The notes below the pieces were generated by a model that worked only from the letters and a program-made list of their open reading frames with translations, was not told where the DNA came from and did not search any database. 64,000 nucleotides of DNA, from positions 17,395,501 to 17,459,500 of the forward strand of contig JBAIAC010000006.1 of NCBI GenBank assembly GCA_037349315.1, written 5' to 3'. Positions 44,411-54,769 of this stretch are shown here, piece by piece. The stretch is from Chelydra serpentina. Lineage: Eukaryota; Chordata; Testudines; Chelydridae. Position 1 is the first letter of the stretch, and each line of letters starts with the position of its first letter. The translations under genes were made by a program, and so were the position numbers.

Positions 44411-45775
44411 GACAGCAGATGGATACCACAAACACCCAAACGGAACAGCTGGTGGCAGTGATACAATTCAGATCAAAGTGATAAGCACTGGTCACAGCCC
44501 ACCAGCTGCAAAACCACTGAAAGGCAAGGATCCAATAGTACAGGGTCAGCTGCCTATAGCTGAAGAACCAGCTATTGATATCCATTTTCATTTTTAGGAG
44601 CTGGCACCATATAGCATCATTGGCTTGTCATCTGCAGGAAACCATCTTTGAGTTTATTTTATTTTATTTTTTGCTTATACTTTAACTCAAGCTTGAATTG
44701 TAGTCTCTGGACCCAAAGGCCCACTCTCCTCCCTGCTTCCTAAATAGCAACTTTTGAAGACACCATGATCTGCCTGGGAGAAATGAAGCTGTGTGAGAAA
44801 CTCCAGGAGAAGGCAAAGTGAGAGGTTTGGGACTGAATGTAAAAAGCTGTGATAAAAATGACACTTGATGTATTTTCTGGAAGATGGGCCCTAGTGTTGA
44901 TGGTCAACGCAAACTTTAGTTGGGTTTTAATCTCTTCAGACTAACAAATAAAAAGGAAAAGGGTTTTGAACACTGAATTCTCTCATGTCTGCCAACATTT
45001 GAAAATAATTCCAGGGAAATAACCCTGGTAATATATGTGCTTTGAGGAACTGCAATGGCAGATGGTGGTATCTACCTTTGGATTTATTTTTGCTTGCTGC
45101 TCAATTATAATGTGCATTGAAGTCATCAGTTACAAACATGTCACTAATAGTTACTAATAAAATACAGATTATGTGGGTCATGCTAATTTGTTTTTATGGG
45201 GCATTGCTAGCTAATCAGACTGTTCCACTCTGGCAGGAGTATTCTAGAGTCAGGTATGGTGATACCCAGGGGAGGTGTGGACACACCCTTCAGGTCAGAA
45301 AAAGACTGAACACTGTGGATGTGATCCAAACTCAGTACAAAGCCTCTCACTGGCCTTTGGATCAGGGCCTAACAGAATCAGGGATGGTAGCAATTGGGGC
45401 CGCATTAGTTCAGCAAGAAAGTGAATCCTACTACCCAGGAATGAGAGCCAGGGAATCAATCAGCCAGCTTAAGAGCTAAGTGAGGGGACAGGAGAAGAAG
45501 AAAATAGTGCAGGGCATGCATCCATATTACCATGGAACCTGGGAAATGGAGGACAACAGAATAATATTTCTAGATCGGCAGTTACAACAATTGACAGGTG
45601 ATGAGAGGAGAAAAAATTAAAGATGGGAGGAAAGAGAAATGGGGAGAGTTTGGAGAATGGAGATGAATGAGAAATTACTTTTATTTCAATTTTATTTTCA
45701 CACAGAGGTCTAGTATACACTCCCTCCCACACATTTGCTTCCCACTGATGCTAATGGAGCTTTTGTGCATATCAG
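44411..45775. other. No recognised feature
   Basis: The 120-codon frame at 45117-45479 and other frames have no homology I can recognise. Confidence 0.45.
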
Positions 45776-46290
45776 GGGTATGTCTACATGGCAACATACG
45801 CCCAGGGTTAGTAGAACTTGAGTTAGCAGATCTTGGGTTTATTAACCTACAGCCTGAGTGTTTACATTCATCTGTAACTCCAGGTTAGGAAGTGTTGAAC
45901 CCTGGGTCGCTGCCTGTGGCTCCGTGTCTACACTGTACTATGTGGGCCTGATTCCAACCACCCATATCCCAGACTTCCTACAGCCCTCCCAAAATGTAGC
46001 CACTCTAGCCCTTTGTTCGTGGTGCAGTGTAGGAAAACTTGATTGTCCACCAAACTTGACTGTCCATGGGACAAAGAAAGTTGCCCTATGGGATTGTAGG
46101 ATACTTTTTGGTGGACTCCCAGGGCACGAATCCATTGCAGCTGTGTCTGCACTGCAAAGCAATACGGCTTGACTTCAGGGTCCCGGCCTGACTCAGGCTT
46201 GACCCCTTTACTTCTGTGGGGTCCTGGGACCCTTGGTTCAAGTTCAGGGTTAGAGCAATTCGTCTGTAGACAGAAGGGGGTTAGGCATCA
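45776..46290. repeat. Possible MITE with GGGTATGTCTACA start
   Basis: GGGTATGTCTACATGG at 45777 and GTCTGTAGACAGAAGG near 46263 could be remnants of terminal inverted repeats. The interior contains GTGTCTACACTGT at 45928 and GTGTCTGCACTGC at 46143, suggesting more than one such element. No target duplication seen. Confidence 0.4.
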
Positions 46291-46679
46291 GCCTGAGTTT
46301 AAACCCTGAGTGATGTTGAGGTAAAAATCTGGATAGAAATTCAGCAGCTGAACATTTTTCCTCTCTCTACATTTCTCTTCTCATTAGGCTAGGTTCATTA
46401 GGAAATATATGACCATGATACACAGCCTCTTTTTTTCAGTGGTGTACAAAAGATAATGGACGTTTTAACAGTGATTTTCATAGTCAGACCTCTAACTCAC
46501 TAATAGCATATTTGGAATTGCTTTCTGGAGTAGCTACAATATTATACATAAATATTGCAGTTAAAAGTGATCTGAAAAAACCAAGTGTTTATCTGTCCTG
46601 GTACAATACCATTGGTTACAATGATACAGAATCAGGACATAATCAATGATGTGCATAGCTGCTGTTCACAGACTGCGAA
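46291..46679. other. No recognised feature
   Basis: AT-rich, no frame or named repeat. Confidence 0.45.
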
Positions 46680-47658
46680 GAACAGGCAGCCTGCGAAGAG
46701 CTACAAAAGGATCTCTCAAAACTGGGTGACCGGGCAACAAAATGGCAGATGAAATTCAATGTTGATAAATGCAAAGTAATGCACATTGGAAAACATAAAC
46801 CCAACTATACATATAAAATGATGGAGTCTAAATTAGCTGTTATCACTCAAGAAAGAGATCTTGGAGTCAGTGGATAGTTCTCTGAAAACATCCACTCAAT
46901 GTGCAGCAGCAGTCAAAAAAGTGAACAGAATGTTGGGAATCATTAAGAAAGGGATAGATTATAAGACAGAAAATATCATATTGCCCCTATATAAATCCAT
47001 GATATGCCTACATCTTGAATACTCCGTGCAGATGTGGTCACCCCATCTCAAAAAAGATATATTGGACTTGGAAAAGTTCCAGAAAAGGGCAACAAAAATG
47101 ATTGGGTATGGAACAGCTGCCATATGAGAAGAGATTAATAAGACTTGGACTTTTCAGCCTGGAAAAGTGACAACTAAGGGGGTATATGATAGAGGTCTAT
47201 AAAATCATGACTGGTGTATGGAGAAAGTAAATAAGGAAGTGTTATTTACTCCTTCCCATAACACAAGAACTAGGGGCCACCAAATTAAATTACTAGGCAG
47301 CAGGTTTAAAACAAACAAAAGGAAGGTTTTTTTTTCCAGACAATGCACAGTCAACCTGTGGAACTCCTTGCCAGAGGATGTTGTGAAGGCCAAGACTACA
47401 ACAGGGTTAAAAAAAAAAACTAGATAAGTTCATGGAGGATAGGTCCATCGATGGCTATTACCCAGGATGGGCAGGGATGGTGTCCTTAGCTTCTGTTTGC
47501 CGGAAGCTGGGAATGGGCAACAGGGGATGGATCACTTGATGGCCTGTTCTGTTCATTCCCTCTGGGGCACCTGGCATTGGCCACTGTCAGAAGACAGGAT
47601 ACTGGGCTAGATGGGCCTGTGGTCTGACCAAGTATGGCCATTCTTATGTTCTTATTTC
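46680..47658 (+). mobile_element. CR1 LINE, about 1 kb, turtle type
   Basis: Contiguous 3' third of a CR1, from the ORF2 C-terminus (46692) through the 3' untranslated region to TGGCCATTCTTATGTTCTTA at the end. It supplies the uninterrupted reference for the CR1 split by the CACTG transposon (AAGTGTTATTTACTCC near 47236-47252). Confidence 0.92.
46692..47410 (+). pseudogene. CR1 ORF2 C-terminal remnant
   Basis: Residues around KWQMKFNVDKCKVMHIGKHK are in one frame; a missing base pair near 46869 shifts it, and the frame at 46861-47127 continues with QCAAAVKKVNRMLGIIKKG and LPLYKSMICLHLEYSVQMWS, then another shift. A later frame (47218-47427) holds FTPSHNTRTRGHQIKLLGSR and SLPEDVVKAKTT, the last part of CR1 ORF2. 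It is non-functional. Confidence 0.85.
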
Positions 47659-47874
47659 TCCTGAACTGTCACTAGCATAGTCCTCAAAAGCTGACAAGTT
47701 TATTGCCCTGGTTTTTATCCCAGCTACATTTCTGGAGTCACCGACTAGTAAGCTTGAATCTTATGTTCCATTCAAGCCTACAAGGCTGTTCTCAGAAGAG
47801 CTTCAATAAAGTGTATTTTTCACCAAACTATACTGAAATCTTCGTACGCTCTCAAAAAAATCAGGAATGCTAAT
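47659..47874. other. No recognised feature
   Basis: Short spacer between the CR1 end and the hairpin's target duplication; nothing recognised. Confidence 0.45.
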
Positions 47875-47890
47875 TGAGGAATGTCAGTGT

Positions 47891-48035
47891 TGTAGTTGTG
47901 TCGGTCCCAGGATATTAGCGAGACCAGGTGGATGAGGTAATACCTTTTATTGGACTTGAAAGCTTGTCTCTCTCACCAACAGAAGTTAGTCCAATAAAAG
48001 ATATTACTGTACCTCACCCACCTTGTCTCTTTAAA
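47891..48035. mobile_element. Second PLE-like terminal hairpin with target duplication
   Basis: Arms 47919-47955 and 47987-48030 are inverted repeats around AGCTTGTCTCTCTCACCAAC, with TTTTATTGGACT/AGTCCAATAAAA nearest the loop. Flanks are TGAGGAATGTCAGTGT (47875-47890) and TGAGGAATATGTCAGTGT (48036-48053), identical apart from a 2-bp insertion. The sequence differs from the hairpin at 32623 but has the same design, so it is probably the end of another PLE family. Confidence 0.72.
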
Positions 48036-48053
48036 TGAGGAATATGTCAGTGT

Positions 48054-48364
48054 CAGCCTCCCCAGACTCAGACTGTTACTTTGAGACAGCTTATCCATAC
48101 TAGTGATGGGCAGGTCTCAACAGTAGGGGTAGAACAGTAGAGACAAAAATGTCATACTTGTTTGATTAATTTATTTGATAAAAGTTTCACAACCAGTTAT
48201 AGAGCTAGTCAAATACTTGGAAAGATAGTAGTCAAAATAAATGAAAAACTGCAGAACTTGCCAAACACCTTGGAGACAGGATAACGGATGAGATGGACCT
48301 GGCGTCTGATCCACTGCAGCAACTCCTATATTCCAAGTGCAGGTTAAAAGGTTTGGGGTGAGAA
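48054..48364. other. No recognised feature
   Basis: Spacer with no gene or repeat that I recognise. Confidence 0.4.
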
Positions 48365-48605
48365 GGGAGGTCCAGTGGTTAGGGCTCTCCCCTGACACTT
48401 GTGAGGCTGGGGAGCAGTTCCTTGCTCTTCCACAGACTTTCTATGTGACCCTGGGCAAATCACTAGACTTCTCTGTGCTTCGGTTCCTCATGTGTAACAT
48501 GGGGATAATGGAGCTTTCCTACCTCACAGGGATGCTGTGACGGTAAATGTATTAAAATAAGGATTGTGAAACATGCAGACAGTATGATAATGGGGATCAT
48601 GTAAA
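48365..48605 (+). mobile_element. MIR-like (CORE-SINE) copy
   Basis: GTCCAGTGGTTAGGGCTCTC, then TATGTGACCCTGGGCAAATC, then CTGTGCTTCGGTTCCTCATG and AACATGGGGATAATGGAGC form the standard MIR-type order. It is better preserved than the copy at 3826. Confidence 0.8.
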
Positions 48606-49043
48606 TGTCTAAGAGAGATTGTTACTCATCCTGAGGTCTGGCTGAGAAGAATAAAGAGGCATAAAATGATTCCTCTGCACTGGTTTCCTGCAACCTCAAG
48701 AGACTCTGCAGAGGTATTGTACCTCCTCCAATTCTGGAAGGGGATGAAGCATCAGCTGTGAACCCTTTAATGCAGCTGTGAGACATGTTGCACCAGCTAC
48801 AGGAATGGTGCTTGGCTTGTTCCCTCCTCCCAGTCTGCTTCCTGGGTTGCTCCTGGAGCATCTAAGCAAAGCCCCATATACAAAACTCCTGGAAAAGCCA
48901 AGACTGAGCCCTTGGAGCGTTTTTTGGACTAAACATCTATCATTTCTGAACTTTGACTAGACTTATCTGAACCTTGACCTACAAATATTGGGGATGAGGT
49001 GGGAAAATATGCTTTCTCATATAGTCTACAAGTTGTCCTTATT
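48606..49043. other. No recognised feature
   Basis: No supportable gene or repeat. Confidence 0.45.
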
Positions 49044-49084
49044 AGATAGATAGATAGATTAGATAGATGGATAGATGATAGAGA
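49044..49084. repeat. (GATA)n microsatellite
   Basis: Repeated AGATAGATAG units with a few interruptions. Confidence 0.92.
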
Positions 49085-49674
49085 TATGCAACCTATACTT
49101 GCATCATGTGGCTATCAGTTCCTATCTAGTGCCTGGACTACACAGAGTTTTAAGAGTTCTCTGCAGCCTTTAAGGAACTGACTGAGCTAAAATAAGAATA
49201 TGCCAGACTGCTGAGCTCTTACACAACCCTTGAGAACATTTACACTTGGGAGTAGTCTCTTTGAAACCAGTGGGGTCACTTGATGGACATGGTGCCTTTG
49301 TCACAAGACCCATGTGTGTTACTCTTACCAAAACAAGTGTCAAAGTTTGGGGTCAGGCATTGTGGCCATTAGCATCTGTGATAGGACTAGAACTATGGAG
49401 ATCTGCTGCTAGTACTGGATCCATAGCTGACAGTGGGCCGATGGCGTCATCTTTCATGGTGAAATAAACCAGTGCTACAAGTTTTGTCATCATTCTTTTT
49501 TTCTTTTTTCACTGCTTCCATGTTGCTAATGAACTGTTTGAAGCCAATAAGAAAACTTTCTATCTTTTAGGGGTTCATACTGCCACCCATTACTCTAGTT
49601 AGTATCTGAGCACCTTCCATCTAAAATTGATAGCAAGAATGAAGTCCGTAGTGGACTTCTTGGAGTCTCTAGCA
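49085..49674. other. No recognised feature
   Basis: No gene or known repeat recognised. Confidence 0.45.
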
Positions 49675-50071
49675 CAGGGGTGGCCAACCTGAGCCTGAGA
49701 AGGAGCCAGAATTTACCACCGTACATTGCCAAATGGACACAGTAATACGTCAGCAGCCCCTCAGTAATACGTCGATCAGTGCCTCCCCCACCCTCCACGC
49801 ACCTCCTGATCAGCTGTTTCATGGCATTCAGGAGGCTCTCAGGGGGAGGGGGAGAAGCAAAGGCATGGCAGGCTCAAGGGAGGGGGCGGGGAGGGGTGGA
49901 GTGGGGGCAGGGCCTGTGGCAGAGCCAGGGGTTGAGCAGTGAGCACCCCCCGGCACATTGGAAAGTTGGCGTTTGTAGCTCCAGCCCCGGAGTCGGTGCC
50001 TATACAAGGAGCCGCATATTAACTTCTGAAGAGCTGCATGTGGCTCCAGAGCCACAGGTTGGCCACCCCTG
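49675..50071. mobile_element. hAT-like MITE with GGCCAACCTG ends
   Basis: 397 bp; the left end CAGGGGTGGCCAACCTG is the exact inverse of the right end CAGGTTGGCCACCCCTG. The interior is GC-rich with no transposase. I recall this family from turtle genomes. I could not find a clear 8-bp duplication (CTCTAGCA left, CAAGCACC right), so one flank may have changed. Confidence 0.85.
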
Positions 50072-52094
50072 CAAGCACCTCTCATTATTCAGGGTCAAAA
50101 CTTTGCTCCTAGGCAAATTGCTTGCTGTCAATAGTTTGATGTGTTTAGCCCAATTTCTGTTTGCAAATTATCTGTGATTAGATTGGATGTTATGAAGTTG
50201 TCATTTAGAATTATTCAGTGAATGGTTTATGCAAACATACATGATCCTATGGATTGCTCACAGACTATGCCCTGCAACTATTGCTTTGAGTATTTTTAAT
50301 TCCCAAGTCACTGTTTGCACAATGTGATAGTTCATATAAGTCACTTGATATTATTTTTGCTCCTCGATTGGGCATGCAGAGCTTTTAAGATGGTTGCTGG
50401 ACATTTCTGGTGCAAATACATGTGTATACATATGTGATTTCTTCCCATGAACTTTCTTTTGAACAAAAATGTACTCATTCAAATATTCACAGAAAGTGAA
50501 TGAAAGGAGGTCAAAAATGCTATCAAAAGGGATTTTTGGTTTACCAACAAATGAATGCCCCTAAATCCCTTTTTGGTGCTATTTGCTCAGCACTGCAGAA
50601 GTATATAACTTGTCAAGTTTGGTGAATTAATTGGTTTCACTGCCAAAACTTAACCCATTCCACTGTATATTATATTTAATTTATTTGGAATGAGTCCAAA
50701 GTAGTTTTGTGGGGTTTGCATTGTCTTTTAAGATGAGGTCCCTGCAGTTAACATGGCAAAGGTATGCTGGCCTTCTGCTGGCAATGAATGCAAGATTAAT
50801 GCACCCATTGTTCTATCCAGGTTAACTGCCAACAAAACAATTCCTAAAAATTCATATTAATATATCTTGCTGGCAATTAATAAAGATTTTAAATCTCAAA
50901 TACCCACATTTTTATTAAGAACCACATTATATATACAAGGAGTGTATTCCTGAATCCTCCTGACATTTATCCACAATAACCTGTCCTCTTAATGAGGTCT
51001 TCAGGTGGTGATTTCTTTCTGTCCTGAGTAGTACTTTATAGTTTTGTTATTGTTATTATTTTGTATTTATGTAACATCATCTGCATGGTTGGCATTATGC
51101 AAATATGAAGAAAAGACATGAGCCTGATTCTTCTCTCACTTACACAGCTGTAATGCCATTGTCTTCAGTGGAGTTACTACTGATTTGCACCATTTTAAAT
51201 GACAAGTGAATGAGGTCCTTTGTCCCTTCCAGAAAGAGTTGCAATCTGGAGCATGATGCTTTATTCCTTGAATGTAGGATTGGGTCTTTAGATTCCTTGG
51301 AGAAGGCACTGTGTAGTCCTCTAGTTTGTACGGACTTTCATTTGACTTTAATGGGGGTTTGCGCTGGGTAGGGAATGCAGTAATAGGCTCTAAATCAGCT
51401 TTCAAAAGCTCGGTTGACTGTTGTGTGCACGGCAGTTGGCAATTTACTTTCTTCAGGTGGCTCAATGCCTCAGTGCTGCAATTCTTGATTTGCTCTTCAT
51501 CTCAAGACTAAGGAGTGAAGCGTAAGGATGGAATTTCTGGCAAGCCGTTCACTGCCATTCTAGTTACATGTATCTTATTGTTCGCTAAAGTGGCATGACC
51601 TTATATAATTTGACACATGATAGCAAAAGTAATGTGACAGGACATAGCAGACAGGCAATGCTGCACACGAGATGTATGACACATCTCATCCAAAACAAAT
51701 ATGGCTTCTAACAAAGATAGTACTTTAACAGGCACTTTACTGTTCTCCTACCCTTCAGACCTTTGATTGATAGGAGGGTGGATAAGGAGACTGAAACACT
51801 GCTATAGATAATACTATCAGCCCAATAAATTACTAAAACTAATCTTTACAATTAGAAGCACTTGATATAGAAGTGAACATAAATATGCTAAGCCATGTAG
51901 CCAGACAGGTGAGAAGAGAATTTTTTTCATTGGCTATCAAGAGTAATGGAAACCCAAGAGCACAAAGTAATGATTTTGTTGCCCAATTATAAATAATACA
52001 ATGGGATCTCACTAATTTGGGCTAATGTGACTGGAAGGCCATTTGCAATGTACAGAATCTTGTTAATTAACAAGGAAGTATTCTTGCCAGCAAG
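50072..52094. other. No gene recognised; one old-repeat segment
   Basis: 51125-51215 contains an old repeat-like segment (CTTACACAGCTGTAATGCCA, TTCAGTGGAGTTACTACTGA). The rest is AT-rich and unrecognised. Confidence 0.45.
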
Positions 52095-52215
52095 TTAAAA
52101 AAGTATGGATTGGATGAATGGACTATAAGGTGGATAGAAAGCTGGCTAGATTGTCTGGATCAATGGGTAGTGATCAACGGCTCAATGTCTAGTTGGCAGC
52201 CGGTATCAAGCTTGT
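52095..52215 (+). mobile_element. CR1 reverse-transcriptase fragment
   Basis: The frame encodes KYGLDEWTIRWIESWLDCLD and INGSMSSWQPVSS, a CR1 ORF2 reverse-transcriptase segment of the bird-like type. It is isolated, without the upstream core or the 3' end, so it is either a small rearranged piece or a copy with lost flanks. Confidence 0.78.
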
Positions 52216-53154
52216 ATAGTAACAATATGCAACTTGCTTGTGCATTCATATTCTACTGTATTGGAGCACTTTGGATGATTTGCATATTGTTAAATTGATT
52301 GAAATGCATCTGTTTAGTACTTATATATTCTGTAGGCAACATTCCTGTGTTTTGTTGCTAGATTCTGCGGAGTTGCGAATTTTTTTTAAAAAGAGTGAAA
52401 TAAAAGTTGACAGTGGAGTTTAGGACTGGGATAGACAATCTTGAGCAACCTGGTTACCTGAGGGAACAACTTGAGGCCCTTTCTATAAGATAAACAGTGA
52501 GAAAAGATTAAGAGAAAAGCACCACATAATCTTCACTTCTGTACCTATCACTGAAGGGATTGTGAGAAGACTATAGATAGCAGGAATATAATGTGAGCAT
52601 GGAGACTGCGCTTTTCATTGAAGAACCTCTTTATAGAAGTACCTCATTTGTTTTTATATAAATTCCTGAGTATGCTATGAACTCCGATAATATTGTGTCC
52701 ATAACAACAGATAGTTTTCCCGTTTGATTGCACAACAGTTTGGATCGCTTTGGGCTTGACTTAGTTTGCCGTTGACTTAAATGCCAAACTGAAGCACTAT
52801 TTTATCTTCCTGAATCTCTGGAACCTGGAACCAGAGCTTATGCTACCTGACAGCTGGCAGCCTGACTCAGTGTCACAGATACCCTTTGTGGAGTGGTGGC
52901 TTTCTCCTTCCTTTTATCTAAAATGGTTTTTTCGTGTTTCCTCTTTCACTGTATGGTATTTTGTCATTCCAAAATGGAATGACACATTAATTTCAAGCAC
53001 TAAAGGGAAACATTCAACTTGAAATCTAGTCAATTTTACAAAAAGAAGTTAAATGTAGTTTCTTCGATTACATTTACCATGAGATACCCACCCATTTTTA
53101 TATTACTTCACATTTTCCCATCTTTTACTAGGTATTTCTCTCTCCCCTGTTGCT
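52216..53154. other. No recognised feature
   Basis: No gene or known repeat recognised. Confidence 0.45.
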
Positions 53155-53435
53155 GGCCTCATCTACACAATGGGGGTAAGTGGACCTAAGTTATGCAACT
53201 CTAGCTATGATGTAGCTGGAGTCGACGTAGCTTAGGTCCACTTAGTGCAGTGTCTACACTGTGCTGCATTGACCGGAGATGCTCTCCCATTGACTTGTCT
53301 TACACTTCTCATTCTGGTGGAGTATTGGAGTCGACAGGAGAGCAATCTGTGGTTGATTTAATGAGTCTTCACTAGCCCCGCTAAATTGACCCCCGATGCA
53401 TCGATTGCAGCAGTGTCGATAGACATGCCTGCGGT
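53155..53435. repeat. Possible MITE with GTCGAC words
   Basis: An inverted pair (AAGTGGACCTAAGTTATGC at 53177 against GCTTAGGTCCACTTAGTGC at 53231) lies next to GTCTACACTGTGCTGC. GCCTCATCTACAC (left) and, inverted, GGCATGTCTATCGACAC (right) could be its termini. Related in texture to 34905-35065. Confidence 0.45.
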
Positions 53436-53609
53436 ATGTAAGATCCACACAAATAAAAGGGGGATTATACTTGAATTGGGAGTATAATTCCCAGTTTGGA
53501 TAGACCTACGTGTGCTAGTTCTGATCGAACTAGTGTGCTAAGCATAGCTGTTGTAGTGTGAGTGGAATATGGGTTAGCCATTATGAGTAGAATTTCACCA
53601 GAGTCATGA

Positions 53610-53886
53610 ATGAAACAGTATAAGCCATGTTGCAGGTATGCCCCATCATGGAAAAGTTGAGGGAGTACTGACAGAGATGACTGGGTCAATGAGATGATGG
53701 GATGTGGGATATGTTGGCCAGGGACAAGAGCTAGTAGTCATAGGACAAAGAACACGAGGAAGACCCAGAAAAAGATGGTTTGAGATGCTGAAAGAGGACA
53801 TGAAGAAGGTTAGTGTCGTCTTGGAGGATGCACTTGACAAGAATGCTTGGAGATGTAGAACTAGAGCTGCTGATGCCAATTGCTGA
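53610..53886 (+). pseudogene. Non-LTR reverse transcriptase C-terminal tail (RTE/jockey-like)
   Basis: The frame at 53704-53886 encodes GYVGQGQELVVIGQRTRGRP followed by RKRWFEMLKEDMKKVSVVLE, DALDKNAW and a stop. GKRxRGRPxxRWxDxIKxDM is a signature found at the extreme C-terminus of many endonuclease/reverse-transcriptase polyproteins (from memory, RTE and jockey-type elements, often misannotated in invertebrates). The rest of the polyprotein is not visible upstream, apart from a weak HVAGMPHHGKVEG in another register. It is a short relic and its family is uncertain. Confidence 0.6.
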
Positions 53887-54769
53887 AATTAGGTGAAGAA
53901 GAGTGTTCCTAGAGCACCACTGATTGGATACTGCTAGCTGCAGCTGAGAGCAAACAGATTCTTAGTACTTGAGATGGCATTAATTCTATTTGCATGGAAG
54001 TTTTAAAGCAGTGAGACCTTTTTTGTTTTTCAGTGTATAGAATCCAGGAACCACCCTGCAGGCATTAATCTGAATTGGTCTTGCAAATTGCTCCCTTCTC
54101 TTTTGGGACGCAAAGATCATATAGCTACCATAGGCGCACAGGCTTTTTCTAATCTGTTCCAGCTTGCTTCCTAGTATATAGGGCCAATCAGAGGAGAGGC
54201 CAGGAGAGCCATTTGGCCTGGGCCTCAAGTTCAAAGGGGGCCTCAAATTTAGACACTTGTTAATTTTTTGGCATTTGATAAGTTTCATAACTTGTTTTTA
54301 TGTGCATCCCTATCGGACCAAAAAGTGACACACACTCTCAGCTTAGAGCTACAAATTTAAACAAATAAGACATGTGATTTGATAACAGACAATTTTTTGT
54401 TAACTGATATAGATTTTGTCATATTAAAGAGTTTTAAATGTTCATAAATATTAATAAAAATATATCGGTTCTGATGGCACAAGATTAGACCTTGATGAAC
54501 ATGTCTTTTCAGATCAGCTGATTATATAAACAAACCACTGTTAGTGGCTGGTGGTGGATCAAGTGCGTGTTGAAAGTTAGAGAAGTGTTACACTTTAGTG
54601 TCTTTATAGTTTTACGTCTTTTTGACTAAGGAATTATTTATGTGTGAGAATTCCTCATTATTATCTTCATATGACAGCTAAAAGAAGTGACTAGTTGGTT
54701 GGTTGAGCCCTAGCTTGGTAGCTTGGCCATCATCATAAGCTTTCGTAATCTATAGGCCCAGATTAAATT

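Noticed and set aside
45117..45479. 120-residue frame with a hydrophobic N-terminal stretch resembling a signal peptide
   Set aside because: No recognisable domain, no splice context that I can see and no similarity to the neighbours; a chance open frame is the simpler reading.
49675..50071. Clear 8-bp target duplication for the GGCCAACCTG MITE
   Set aside because: CTCTAGCA and CAAGCACC do not match well enough, so I did not claim one.
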